Shown in pieces: positions 1-9,727 of a DNA stretch of 64,000 nucleotides. The translations under genes and the position numbers were made by a program. The notes under the pieces are model-generated. The model was given only the letters and a program-made list of their open reading frames with translations. It was not told the origin of the DNA and did not search any database. Position 1 is the stretch's first letter. Each line of letters opens with the position of its first letter. The stretch comes from Leptobacterium_A meishanense (GTDB lineage: Bacteria > Bacteroidota > Bacteroidia > Flavobacteriales > Flavobacteriaceae), in NCBI RefSeq assembly GCF_037645805.1, contig NZ_JBBEXE010000009.1:62001-126000 (forward strand), in the 5' to 3' direction.

Positions 1-517
1 CTGTCCGGTTTGATATAAATTCACGCCAGAGTGTATTTTCTAAGATAAGACCATTATTATTGCGAACTTTGATGGAAACTCGCGCTATAGAGCCATCCAT
101 ATTACTAGATAAGCCAATAACGATAGGATCGGTCAGGTTCAGTATAAAAAAACTATTGTAGGGTTTTTGGATTGTTTTTTGCCCGTTTATGCTTTCCCCT
201 TGTAATATATCAAACATGATAAGGTAATTCTCAGGATCATTTTGTTGTTTTGTAGCCCACTCTTTTACACGGGTTGTAGCCCATTCTTCTTCCATTAGAA
301 AGTAATATACATCTTCATCCTTGTTTGCTTTTTTCTCGCGTTTATTTTTTTCAGGGATATGCTCATTACAATAAGACATATTTGAATGGTATGTACAATA
401 ACCAATTGCATGGGCAGCTTCCTTTAACTGTTGCCACTCTTGATTTTTTTCTTGTGACAACATGCTTATAGTGAAAAACAAAAAAGAGTATGGAAATGTT
501 TTTTTAAAGAGTTTCAT
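1..517 (-). CDS. Secreted hypothetical protein (3' end cut by the window)
   Basis: The reading frame opens at an ATG (515-517) and stays open to position 1, so about 172 residues of the N-terminal part are visible and the C-terminus is missing. The first 21 residues (MKLFKKTF..., a hydrophobic FLFFTISML core, then SQ) look like a Sec signal peptide. The mature part is polar, with two Cys (GYC and SYC), a lysine-rich stretch and then a beta-rich segment (FFILNLTDPIVIGL...). I do not recognise a family. It lies just downstream of rsmE on the same strand, separated by 78 bp, so it may be the last gene of the tsaD-rsmE transcript. It is probably periplasmic or surface exposed. Function unknown. 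Confidence 0.6.
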   Translation of the reverse strand, partial: MKLFKKTFPYSFLFFTISMLSQEKNQEWQQLKEAAHAIGYCTYHSNMSYCNEHIPEKNKREKKANKDEDVYYFLMEEEWATTRVKEWATKQQNDPENYLIMFDILQGESINGQKTIQKPYNSFFILNLTDPIVIGLSSNMDGSIARVSIKVRNNNGLILENTLWREFISNRT

Positions 518-595
518 GTGTTACTTTCTTAAATGTGTTAACAATTGTTTTCAAAGAAATCTCCTGAGATCTAATGGTATTGTTCATAAGGCTGA

Positions 596-1303
596 TCAAA
601 AAGAATTCACAAAAACCACACCATGGCATGCAACTACCGCTGCTGTTTCCGTACGAAGTCGATTTTCACTTAGTGTAAGGGGTAAAAACCCATCTTTTTT
701 GGCAAGTTGTAACTCTGCTTCTGAGAAGTCCCCTTCAGGGCCAATTAGAATGGTAACTCTATGGTCAGGCATTAGATTTCTTTTGAGGGTATATTTTTCC
801 CCTTCACCACAATGGGCTATAAATTTTTGTCCTTCATGAGATGTTTTTAAAAACTCTTTTAGCGAAACAGCTGGATTGAGTTTAGGCAAAAAGCATTGTT
901 GTGATTGCTTCATGGCTGATTGAATAATTTTTTCAAAACGTGAGGGATTTATTTTTCTTCGTTCGGAGTGTTCACAAATAATGGGGGTGATTTCATGAAT
1001 ACCTATTTCAACGGCTTTTTCTAAAAACCATTCGTAACGGTCATTCGATTTAGTGGGAGCCACAGCCATATGAAGGTAGTACTTTTTGGAGAGCTTTTCT
1101 TTCTGCTCTTTGATAGTGGCCACACAGTTTTTTATATGAGCGACAGTAATAATAGCTTTAAACAACCAACCTTTGCCATTAGTAATATGTAATGTATCCC
1201 CTTCTTTTTTTCGAAGTACTTTTATAATATGTATACTCTCTTCTTTATCAAAAGTGATTTGCTGTGTTTTTTGGGTAATATTAGGGTTGTAAAATAACTG
1301 CAT
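596..1303 (-). CDS. rsmE: 16S rRNA (uracil-1498-N3)-methyltransferase RsmE
   Basis: This cytoplasmic SPOUT-fold enzyme uses S-adenosylmethionine to methylate N3 of U1498 in the decoding region of 16S rRNA. The 235-residue length is normal for the family. The N-terminal 70 residues form the PUA-like RNA-binding part (HIIKVLRKKEGD). The trefoil-knot SAM site is seen as LIGPEGDFSEAE at about residues 186-197 and LSENRLRTETA at 211-221, which are the family signatures. The start is an ATG. It lies 22 bp downstream of tsaD on the same strand, giving a small operon of two genes for RNA modification and translation quality. Confidence 0.95.
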   Translation of the reverse strand: MQLFYNPNITQKTQQITFDKEESIHIIKVLRKKEGDTLHITNGKGWLFKAIITVAHIKNCVATIKEQKEKLSKKYYLHMAVAPTKSNDRYEWFLEKAVEIGIHEITPIICEHSERRKINPSRFEKIIQSAMKQSQQCFLPKLNPAVSLKEFLKTSHEGQKFIAHCGEGEKYTLKRNLMPDHRVTILIGPEGDFSEAELQLAKKDGFLPLTLSENRLRTETAAVVACHGVVFVNSF

Positions 1304-1325
1304 ATAGGTACTTGTTATACGTAAT

Positions 1326-2351
1326 TTATAATGTGTAACGAGCTTTTACGGAAACGGTTTCATCTGTAAAATCTTTTCTCAAGTATTTGTAATGTCCAAC
1401 AATGCCAATCATTGCAGCATTATCGGTAGTATATTCAAATTTAGGGATGTGCACCTTCCAACCATATTTTTTTTCTGCCACTTCCATTGCTTTTCTAATT
1501 CCTGAGTTAGCAGAAACCCCACCGCCAATAGCTACTTCTTTAATGCCGGTTTGTTTCGCTGCTTTTTTAAGTTTATCCATCAAAATATGGATAATCGTAT
1601 ATTGTATAGAAGCACAAATGTCTTCTAAATTATTTTTTATGAAATCAGGGTTTTTGGTCATGTTTCGCTGGATAAAATAAAGTACACTGGTTTTAAACCC
1701 ACTAAAACTAAAATTAAGCCCTTCTACTTTTGGTTTTGGAAAAGGAAATGCCTTAGGGAATCCTTTTTGCGCATACTTGTCTATTAAAGGTCCTCCGGGA
1801 TAAGGCAATCCGAGAATCTTGGCACTTTTATCGAACGCTTCACCAACGGCATCATCAAGTGTTTCTCCAATTATATCCATATCAAAATAGCTGTTGACCT
1901 TTACAATTTGTGTATGCCCACCACTAATGGTCATCGCTAAAAAAGGGAATGATGGAACATGATGCCCTTCTTCTCGAATAAAATGTGCTAGAACATGTGC
2001 CTGCATATGGTTTACTTCTATGAGCGGGATGTTCAGCCCAAGTGCTAAAGATTTAGCAAATGAAGTACCAACAAGTAAAGAACCCATTAACCCCGGGCCT
2101 CTTGTAAAAGCTATGGCAGATAATTGTTTTTTATCGATATTTGCTTTGGCTAACGATTGATGAACCACTGGGACAATGTGTTGTTGATGTGCTCTTGATG
2201 CTAATTCAGGGACAACTCCTCCATATTCTTCGTGAATTTTTTGGCTGGCAACAACATTAGATAATACTTTTCCGTTGTGTAGTACAGCAGCAGCAGTGTC
2301 ATCACATGAAGACTCAATAGCTAATATAATTATGTTTTCAGAAGAGCTCAT
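1326..2351 (-). CDS. tsaD: tRNA N6-adenosine threonylcarbamoyltransferase TsaD
   Basis: TsaD transfers the threonylcarbamoyl group from threonylcarbamoyl-AMP to A37 of ANN-decoding tRNAs, working with TsaB and TsaE. I chose the ATG at 2349-2351 because it gives the canonical N-terminus (MSSSENIIILAIESSCDDT) and 341 residues. An upstream in-frame start would only add a non-conserved 16-residue tail. The metal-binding HMQAH motif is at about residues 115-119, and the ASKHA-fold signatures SGGHTQ and GGGVSANSG are present. The gene is divergent from the TamB-like gene, whose coding frame begins close to the tsaD start, so the two share a short promoter region. rsmE follows on the same strand. 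Confidence 0.96.
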   Translation of the reverse strand: MSSSENIIILAIESSCDDTAAAVLHNGKVLSNVVASQKIHEEYGGVVPELASRAHQQHIVPVVHQSLAKANIDKKQLSAIAFTRGPGLMGSLLVGTSFAKSLALGLNIPLIEVNHMQAHVLAHFIREEGHHVPSFPFLAMTISGGHTQIVKVNSYFDMDIIGETLDDAVGEAFDKSAKILGLPYPGGPLIDKYAQKGFPKAFPFPKPKVEGLNFSFSGFKTSVLYFIQRNMTKNPDFIKNNLEDICASIQYTIIHILMDKLKKAAKQTGIKEVAIGGGVSANSGIRKAMEVAEKKYGWKVHIPKFEYTTDNAAMIGIVGHYKYLRKDFTDETVSVKARYTL

Positions 2352-2470
2352 CAATGTTCTTTTTGGAATGAAAATTGAACTAATACAAAAGTAAAACAAT
2401 AAAAAAGATCAGAAGATATAGAAAAATACTTATTCGTACAGTTATTGTACTCTTATCATTATTTGTAATA

Positions 2471-5400
2471 ATGGGTATTTTATTTTCTTTACCCCCTGTA
2501 CAGAACAAATTAGCAAAGTGGGCCACAAACAAAATTAATACAGAATTTGGCACTAATATTAACATTGACAAAGTAGACCTCTCTTTTTTTGGGCGGGTAG
2601 GTTTGAAAGGTATCTATATAGAAGACCATAAGAAAGACACACTCGTTTATATTCAAGAATTGAACACATCACTTTTGAGTGTAAGGAATGCCATTAACAA
2701 TAACCTGAAATTTGGCACGGTGAATATAGAAGGTCTTACATTCAATTTAAAGACCTATGAAGGGGAGCCGCTTACTAACCTAGATGTATTTATAGCTAAA
2801 TTAGAAAACCCTTCAGATACGATTTCGAAAAGTACATTTATATTAACATCCTCAGATGTTTCTATTGAAGAAAGTAAGTTTCGTTTAATAGATGAGAATG
2901 TTTCAAAACCAAGGGTTTTAGATTTTGAGAACTTATTTATTGAAGTAGATGACTTTATTATTGAAGGGCCTAATGTAGCCGGAGCTATAGATGAATTGGC
3001 ATTTACCACAGGTAGGGGTATTGCAATGCGTAGACTGCAAACCCAATTTTCATATACCCCTCAACAAATGCGGTTTGAGGATTTGTCCATCCTTACCTCC
3101 CTTTCAGACATAGAAGGTATGGTTGTTTTTGACTACAAAAGGGAAGATATGGCCGATTTTATCAATAAAGTTAATATAACAGCAAATTTTGAGCAGTCAG
3201 AAGTATCATTAGATGAAATAAACCTTTTTTACAATGAGTTTGGGGCTAATAAATTAGTGGTTTTTTCATCAGAAGTGGAAGGTGTTTTAAATGATTTTAC
3301 CGCAAAAAATTTCGATCTGGAATCCGGAAATTCATTAATAAAAGGGGATTTCCATTTTCAGAATATTGTTACTTCATCGGCTCCATTTCGATTAGGTGCA
3401 GAGATGGAAAATGTAACATCCAGTTATGATCAATTGCAATTGTTATTGCCGGATATTTTAGGAAAAAGTTTGCCTTCTTCTTTAAAACGCTTGGAGCAAT
3501 TTACTATAAGGGGCAACGCATCTGTGACCGAAGAAAAAATAAACATGGCAATTAACTTATATACTGGTTTAGGAAGCAGTTATGCAGATATGGAATTGTC
3601 AAATATCGGAGACATTGATAATGCTTCATATCAAGGTTTTGTATCTTTTTTGAATTTTGATATAGGGACTTTTGTAAATGACAAGGCGTTTGGAAGAATC
3701 ACTTCCGATTTTGATGTAGTTGGCAGTGGCTTCACTCAAAAAAAACTTAACACAGAGATTACAGGAAAAGTTTTTAAACTCAACTATAATGATTATGATT
3801 ATAGAGACCTTCAAGTAGCTGGTTTGTTGAGAGATCAACTCTTTGATGGCAAACTGGTATCATCAGACCCTAATGCACAATTTACTTTTGAAGGGTTGGC
3901 AGATATGTCCGGAGCTAAAAACAAGTTTAATTTTACTGCTGATGTGGCCTATGCTGATTTTAAAAAACTTCATTTTATTACCACTGACAGTATTTCCATT
4001 TTTAAAGGTGTTGTAAATATGAACATGACAGGGAACACTATTGAAAATCTGGAGGGGGATATTAATTTTTTAAATACTAACTATACCAACCCCAACAACA
4101 CCTATTCTTTTGATGATTTTAGTTTAAGCTCTTCTTTTTCAGGAGAGGAACGTATTATAGAAATTAATTCACCTGATATTATCACCGGAACTGTAAAAGG
4201 AAAATTTTACCTTGATGAGGTAGGGAAATTAATAGAAAATTCTATAGGAAGTATTTATACAAACTATAGTCCGCATAGAGTATCCGAAGGGCAATACATG
4301 GACTTCAACTTAAAGATTTATAATAAAATAGTAGAAGTATTTTTTCCTGAAATTGTATTTGGGAAAAGTACGACGGTCAAAGGAAGTATGATAGCTGACG
4401 AAGGAGATTTTAAATTAACGTTTAAATCTCCATACCTGAGTGTTTATGGAAATGTTTTTGATGATGTAAAACTTCGGATCGATAACAAAAACCCACTCTT
4501 TAATACCTATGTGGAAGTACAAGATATTGATGCGGGGTTTTATAAAATTAAAGATTTTAACCTTATCAATACAACGATTAAAGACACATTATTTTTTAGG
4601 ACAGAATTTAAAGGAGGGAAAGGGAAGGAGTATAATGATATTTACAATCTTAACTTTTACCATACATTCAATAAAGATAAAAGCTCAGTCATAGGGTTAA
4701 AAACTTCTGATGTTGGCTTTAAGGGGAATAAATGGGTGCTTAATGAGAAAGGGAATACAAAAAATAAAGTTGTTTTCAATCGGACATTAGATAGTATTAC
4801 CATTGAAGAAATAGAAATGAGCTTAGATGATGAATACATAAGACTTCAAGGAGAATTGGTTGATTCCACATATAAAAACATTAAGTTACGATTTAAAGAT
4901 GTGGCACTAGATAAAATAAGCCCATCAATAGACAGTTTGTCCATGGAAGGAATACTGAATGGTGACATGAATATATTACAACAAAACAAAAATTACTTCT
5001 CTTCATCCAACCTATTCATAGATGATTTTACTGTAAACAGCCAAAAATTAGGAAAACTAACTGTTGGGGTAATAGGAGATGAAGATATGAAAACCTATAC
5101 TGTAGATGCTAACTTAACAAACAACAATCTGGAAAATCTGAGAATAGCCGGCGATGCCAGGTTTACTTCTTCGGGACCTGATGTAGACCTGCAACTATCG
5201 CTTAATGATTTAGACTTAAGCCCCTTTAGCCCATTAGGAGGAGAAGTATTGTCCAATCTTAAAGGTTATTTATCAGGAAATGTAGCAGTAATAGGAAACC
5301 TTAAAAACCCTGACATGAATGGACAATTGACCTTAAATGGAACTGGATTGAATATTCCCTATCTTAATGTAGCTGTTGATTTTGATGACGAGGCAAACGT

Positions 5401-6862
5401 AAAACTTTATGGGCAATCCTTTGAATTTGATAATGTAGTTCTAACAGATACAAAATACAATACACAATCACTTTTAGACGGAACCATCACACATACCAAT
5501 TTTCAAGATTGGTTTTTAGATTTGAAATTGAACACATTAGGAGAGAAGTTTCTAGTATTAAACACGGAATATGATGAGGATGCATTGTATTATGGTACCG
5601 GGTTTATTAGTGGAGAAGCAACTATTTCAGGGTTTACCAATGCATTGAATATAAATGTAGCCGCAAGGACGGAAAAAGGGACAAGCTTTAAAATACCTAT
5701 AAGTGATGTGACAACAATAGGAGACACATCCTATATCCGGTTCATAGATAAGAATGAAAGTGAAGAAGTAAAAAGAAAACGGGAACTTTTAGAGTACGAA
5801 GGCCTGGAATTGTCATTTGACCTTGATGTAACTCCTGATGCAGAAGTAGAAATAGTAATTGACCGAAAAACAGGAAGTACCCTGAAAGGAACCGGAGCAG
5901 GGAATTTGCTCATAGAGATTAATACGAATGGAAAATTCAGGATGTGGGGTGACTTCATTACTTTCACGGGAATCTATAATTTTAAATACAGGGGCTTACT
6001 CACTAAAGAATTGCGGGTGTTGCCTGGTGGAACCATCACTTGGGATGGTGACCCGTTGAAAGCAAACCTTAATATGGAAGCGGTGTATTCAACAACGGCA
6101 AATCCGGCTATTTTGTTGGATAACAATTCCATTACTAGGAAAATTGATACTGATGTTGTTATAAAATTGGAAGGAGAGCTTTTACAACCAACGATTGATT
6201 ATGATATTAATTTTCCAAACACAAATGGTGTTGTTGTTTCTGAATTGGAGTATCGATTAGAAGATCGGAACAGGCGTGAGTTACAAGCACTTTCATTATT
6301 GTCTCAAGGCACATTTATAGATGAAGTGAGTATTTCGCAACAAGCTTTAACAGGCAATTTGATAGAAACAGCTTCTAGTTTAATAAATGATATTTTAAAC
6401 GATGGGGATGGGAAATTTGATGTTGGATTGTCTTATGAACAGGGAAACAGAAACCTTTTGGGAGTAAACACACAAGACCGATTGGGTGTTACCGTATCTA
6501 CACAGGTGAGCGACAGGATACTTATCAATGGTAAAATTGGGGTTCCTGTAGGTGGTGTTACTGAGTCGGTAGTGGCTGGTGATGTAGAAGTGCAAATCCT
6601 ATTAAATGAGGATGGTTCTTTAAGTGCAAAAATATTCAACAAACAAAATGAAATTCAACAATTTTTATCAGACAGGCAGGGATATACTCAAGGTATAGGG
6701 CTTTCTTATCAAGTAGATTTTGATACTTTTAGGGAACTTTTCCGAAAATTGTTTAAAAAATCAGAAAAGAAAAAAGAGCAGGAAGAAACTCCAAAACGAG
6801 AAAACATAGGCAACGGACTATTAAACTTTTCTTCTAAAAACAAAAAGGCTTCCCAAGATTAA
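2471..6862 (+). CDS. TamB-like translocation/assembly module protein (DUF490)
   Basis: This very large protein (1463 residues from the first ATG) has the AsmA/TamB pattern: an N-terminal membrane anchor followed by more than 1000 residues of repetitive beta structure, ending in the conserved DUF490 region (about residues 1000-1420, with GTGAGNLLIEINTNG, a GxYNFKYRG block and a YDINFPNTNG segment). In Proteobacteria TamB spans the periplasm and works with TamA in outer-membrane protein assembly or lipid transport. The Bacteroidota version is inferred to be a similar periplasm-spanning bridge. The hydrophobic anchor begins upstream of the ATG: an open stop-free segment (2384-2470) encodes a basic stretch plus ILIRTVIVLLSLFVI but has no ATG, GTG or TTG, so the true start is unclear. 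The 3' end overlaps the convergent symporter gene by 4 bp. Confidence 0.85.
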   Translation: MGILFSLPPVQNKLAKWATNKINTEFGTNINIDKVDLSFFGRVGLKGIYIEDHKKDTLVYIQELNTSLLSVRNAINNNLKFGTVNIEGLTFNLKTYEGEPLTNLDVFIAKLENPSDTISKSTFILTSSDVSIEESKFRLIDENVSKPRVLDFENLFIEVDDFIIEGPNVAGAIDELAFTTGRGIAMRRLQTQFSYTPQQMRFEDLSILTSLSDIEGMVVFDYKREDMADFINKVNITANFEQSEVSLDEINLFYNEFGANKLVVFSSEVEGVLNDFTAKNFDLESGNSLIKGDFHFQNIVTSSAPFRLGAEMENVTSSYDQLQLLLPDILGKSLPSSLKRLEQFTIRGNASVTEEKINMAINLYTGLGSSYADMELSNIGDIDNASYQGFVSFLNFDIGTFVNDKAFGRITSDFDVVGSGFTQKKLNTEITGKVFKLNYNDYDYRDLQVAGLLRDQLFDGKLVSSDPNAQFTFEGLADMSGAKNKFNFTADVAYADFKKLHFITTDSISIFKGVVNMNMTGNTIENLEGDINFLNTNYTNPNNTYSFDDFSLSSSFSGEERIIEINSPDIITGTVKGKFYLDEVGKLIENSIGSIYTNYSPHRVSEGQYMDFNLKIYNKIVEVFFPEIVFGKSTTVKGSMIADEGDFKLTFKSPYLSVYGNVFDDVKLRIDNKNPLFNTYVEVQDIDAGFYKIKDFNLINTTIKDTLFFRTEFKGGKGKEYNDIYNLNFYHTFNKDKSSVIGLKTSDVGFKGNKWVLNEKGNTKNKVVFNRTLDSITIEEIEMSLDDEYIRLQGELVDSTYKNIKLRFKDVALDKISPSIDSLSMEGILNGDMNILQQNKNYFSSSNLFIDDFTVNSQKLGKLTVGVIGDEDMKTYTVDANLTNNNLENLRIAGDARFTSSGPDVDLQLSLNDLDLSPFSPLGGEVLSNLKGYLSGNVAVIGNLKNPDMNGQLTLNGTGLNIPYLNVAVDFDDEANVKLYGQSFEFDNVVLTDTKYNTQSLLDGTITHTNFQDWFLDLKLNTLGEKFLVLNTEYDEDALYYGTGFISGEATISGFTNALNINVAARTEKGTSFKIPISDVTTIGDTSYIRFIDKNESEEVKRKRELLEYEGLELSFDLDVTPDAEVEIVIDRKTGSTLKGTGAGNLLIEINTNGKFRMWGDFITFTGIYNFKYRGLLTKELRVLPGGTITWDGDPLKANLNMEAVYSTTANPAILLDNNSITRKIDTDVVIKLEGELLQPTIDYDINFPNTNGVVVSELEYRLEDRNRRELQALSLLSQGTFIDEVSISQQALTGNLIETASSLINDILNDGDGKFDVGLSYEQGNRNLLGVNTQDRLGVTVSTQVSDRILINGKIGVPVGGVTESVVAGDVEVQILLNEDGSLSAKIFNKQNEIQQFLSDRQGYTQGIGLSYQVDFDTFRELFRKLFKKSEKKKEQEETPKRENIGNGLLNFSSKNKKASQD

Positions 6863-8586
6863 AAAACTTTTCTCCAGAGCCGTATAAGAAAAAAAGAAGT
6901 TATAATGACCACTCCGGTTAAAAGTGATGCATGAGTATAGTTTCCATAAATGTAAAAACCGGTAGCAAAGAGCGCAGCGTATACACCAATTATACCACAT
7001 ATAAATGCACCAATTTTATAACGAAATCCTTTAAATTTAGAATCCCCTTCAAAAATCAACTGGTTAAAATCAATGATGGTTTCTCTATTGGAAGGCCGGG
7101 TTAATAATGTAACCAAAACCCATCCTAAAGTAGTAACAACAACCCCTAATACCAGTTTCCAATGACCAGCAATAATAAAGAAAGGCTGTGTTTGTTTCCC
7201 ATCAATAAAGAAGATTAATGCAATGGCAAATGATATGATCATGGCCGCAATTTCACTATACGGGTTGATTCGTTTCCAAAACCACCTCAAAATAAATAAC
7301 AAACCAGTTCCTGCACCAATTTGGAGTAAAAGGTCAAAAGCTTCTTTAGCCTCCTCCAACACCAATGCCAATAAAGCAGCTAAAACCATCATTATGAATG
7401 TTGAAATCCTTCCAGTCAACACTAATTCCTTCTCGGAAGCATCCGGTTTTATGAAACGCTTGTAAAAATCATTCACCACATAAGAACTTCCCCAATTCAG
7501 GTGTGTAGATATTGTACTCATAAAAGCCGCGATGAGAGAGGTGATAACAATCCCCAAGAGCCCTGCTGGCAGAAAAGTAAGCATAGCTGGATAGGATAGG
7601 TCATTTTTAACATAACCAGCATCTAAATTAGGAAAAGCAGCTTGTAATGATTCCAGATTAGGAAAAACTATGAGGGATGCCAGCCCGATAATAATCCATG
7701 GCCAAGGGCGTAATGCGTAATGTGCAAAATTAAAAAATAGTACGGCACCGGTAGCATGCTTTTCATTTTTAGCAGCCAACATGCGCTGTGCAATATAACC
7801 ACCACCTCCCGGCTCTGCTCCCGGATACCAGACACTCCACCACTGCACAGCTAACGGTACAATAAGCAATGGAATATATACTTCCGGTTGAGAGAAGTCA
7901 GGAAATATATTGGTTTTATCCGCCAAAGAAGGTGTATTTAAAATATTTTTAATACCACCAACTTCAGGTAAGTTTATAATATAGAATGCTGCCCAGATAC
8001 TACCCACCATTGCTATGATAAATTGTATAAAATCGGTTATTAACACTCCCCTCAAACCACCTAAGGCAGCATATAGCACAGTAACAATAGAAGCAATTAA
8101 TAAAGTTTGTTGAGGAGAAAACCCAAACATCACATGCCCTATTTTAACAGCAGCCAAGCATACATTGGCCATTATAACGATATTAAAAAATACCCCTAAA
8201 TAGATGGCCCGAAAACCTCTCAAAAAAGCAGCAGGTTTGCCACTATATCGAAGTTCATAGAACTCAAGATCAGTTGTGACACCACTTTTGCGCCATAAAC
8301 GGGCATAGAAGAAAACGGTCAACATTCCCGTTAATAAAAAACTCCACCATACCCAATTACCGTATACGCCGTCCTCTCGTACTATTCCTGCCACCAAATT
8401 AGGGGTGTCTGCTGCAAAAGTGGTAGCTACCATGGATACGCCTAACAACCACCAAGGCATATTACGACTTGAAAGAAAGAATGACTTAGTGTCTTTTCCT
8501 GAAGATTTTGATACCCAAATTCCAACGGCAAGAGAGACTAAAAAAAAAGAAATAATGAGAATATAATCAAGTGTAGCTAAAGTCAT
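6859..8586 (-). CDS. Sodium:solute symporter (SSS/SLC5 family)
   Basis: This 575-residue inner-membrane protein has about 13-15 hydrophobic segments and the LeuT-like SSS organisation: the first helix follows MTLATLDYILIISFFLVSLAVG, then the SFFLSSRNMPWW loop typical of the family, YAALGGLRGVLITDFIQF in the middle, and ITSLIAAFMSTISTHLNWGSSYVVNDFYKRF, the conserved core that contributes to the sodium site. It couples the sodium gradient to uptake of a small solute, which I cannot identify from sequence (sugars, sialic acid, amino acids and others occur in this family). The start is an ATG. It is convergent with the TamB-like gene and divergent from pfkA (117 bp gap). Confidence 0.92.
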   Translation of the reverse strand: MTLATLDYILIISFFLVSLAVGIWVSKSSGKDTKSFFLSSRNMPWWLLGVSMVATTFAADTPNLVAGIVREDGVYGNWVWWSFLLTGMLTVFFYARLWRKSGVTTDLEFYELRYSGKPAAFLRGFRAIYLGVFFNIVIMANVCLAAVKIGHVMFGFSPQQTLLIASIVTVLYAALGGLRGVLITDFIQFIIAMVGSIWAAFYIINLPEVGGIKNILNTPSLADKTNIFPDFSQPEVYIPLLIVPLAVQWWSVWYPGAEPGGGGYIAQRMLAAKNEKHATGAVLFFNFAHYALRPWPWIIIGLASLIVFPNLESLQAAFPNLDAGYVKNDLSYPAMLTFLPAGLLGIVITSLIAAFMSTISTHLNWGSSYVVNDFYKRFIKPDASEKELVLTGRISTFIMMVLAALLALVLEEAKEAFDLLLQIGAGTGLLFILRWFWKRINPYSEIAAMIISFAIALIFFIDGKQTQPFFIIAGHWKLVLGVVVTTLGWVLVTLLTRPSNRETIIDFNQLIFEGDSKFKGFRYKIGAFICGIIGVYAALFATGFYIYGNYTHASLLTGVVIITSFFLIRLWRKVF

Positions 8587-8703
8587 AAAATAAAATTTAT
8601 TAACGAAAACGTTTGAAATGCTAAAAGCGTATTAAATAAGCTATTACAATATTAGAAAATTAAAATAAGTTTGGTAGTTTTACTATTCTAAAAAGAAAAA
8701 ATA

Positions 8704-9690
8704 ATGCTTGAAAGCATAAAAAAAATAGCAGTTTTTACTTCCGGAGGTGATTCTCCGGGAATGAATGCCGCTATTCGTTCTGTGGTTCGTACTTGCGCAT
8801 ATCACAAAATAGTATGTATTGGTATATATAGGGGGTATCAGGGAATGATAGAAGGAGATTTTAAAGAATTGAACGCTCGTAGTGTAAACAATATTATTAA
8901 TAGAGGAGGAACTATATTAAAATCAGCTCGTTCACAAGAGTTTCGAACTGTTGAGGGACGTAAAAAAGCAAATGAACAACTTGTTAAAGAAGAAATAGAA
9001 GCTTTTGTGGTAATAGGCGGGGATGGTAGCTTTACCGGAGCTATGGTTTTTAATGAAGAATATGGTTTTCCGGTTATGGGAATTCCCGGAACCATTGATA
9101 ATGATATTTACGGAACTGATTTCACACTTGGGTACGATACAGCTCTAAATACTGTTGTAGAAGCAATAGATAAGATACGTGATACAGCAAGCTCACATAA
9201 TCGATTGTTTTTTGTAGAAGTAATGGGACGGGATGTGGGCTATATTGCATTGAATGCTGGAGTAGGGGCCGGGGCAGAAGAAATACTCATTCCGGAAGAA
9301 GACCTGGGATTAAACCGTTTGTTAGAATCATTGGAACGAAGTAGAAAATCAGGAAAATCATCCAGCATTGTAGTCGTTGCAGAAGGAGATAAAACCGGAA
9401 AAAATGTTTTTGAACTAAAAGAATATGTAGAAGACAACCTCCCTGACTATGATGTACGGGTTTCTGTTTTAGGACATATACAAAGAGGAGGTTCTCCATC
9501 TTGTTACGATAGGGTATTGGCAAGCCGAATGGGTGTTAAGGCAGTAGAAAGTATTTTAGAAGGAAAAACAAATTATATGGTTGGGGTTGTAGGAAGTGAA
9601 ATAACATTGACCCCTATAGATAAAGCAGTAAAGGGACAAACTACAATTGATAAGGAATTGTTACGGGTTTCTGATATCATGTCAACATAA
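8704..9690 (+). CDS. pfkA: ATP-dependent 6-phosphofructokinase
   Basis: The enzyme phosphorylates fructose 6-phosphate to fructose 1,6-bisphosphate, the committed step of glycolysis, in the cytoplasm. Its 328 residues match the short bacterial PfkA type. The visible signatures are the ATP site FTSGGDSPGMNAA near residues 11-23, VVIGGDGS near 102-109, the catalytic PGTIDNDI block near 128-135, and VMGRDVGYIAL near 173. The Gly after GGD in the GGDGS motif favours ATP rather than pyrophosphate as donor. It lies 37 bp upstream of gap on the same strand, making a two-gene glycolytic operon that ends at a clear terminator. Confidence 0.97.
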   Translation: MLESIKKIAVFTSGGDSPGMNAAIRSVVRTCAYHKIVCIGIYRGYQGMIEGDFKELNARSVNNIINRGGTILKSARSQEFRTVEGRKKANEQLVKEEIEAFVVIGGDGSFTGAMVFNEEYGFPVMGIPGTIDNDIYGTDFTLGYDTALNTVVEAIDKIRDTASSHNRLFFVEVMGRDVGYIALNAGVGAGAEEILIPEEDLGLNRLLESLERSRKSGKSSSIVVVAEGDKTGKNVFELKEYVEDNLPDYDVRVSVLGHIQRGGSPSCYDRVLASRMGVKAVESILEGKTNYMVGVVGSEITLTPIDKAVKGQTTIDKELLRVSDIMST

Positions 9691-9727
9691 AAATTAAAAA
9701 AGAACGTAACTAAAAAAGGAAAAAACA

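Noticed and set aside
462..839. Plus-strand frame over rsmE and the upstream gene
   Set aside because: It is antisense to clear minus-strand genes (rsmE and the secreted protein) and has no family character.
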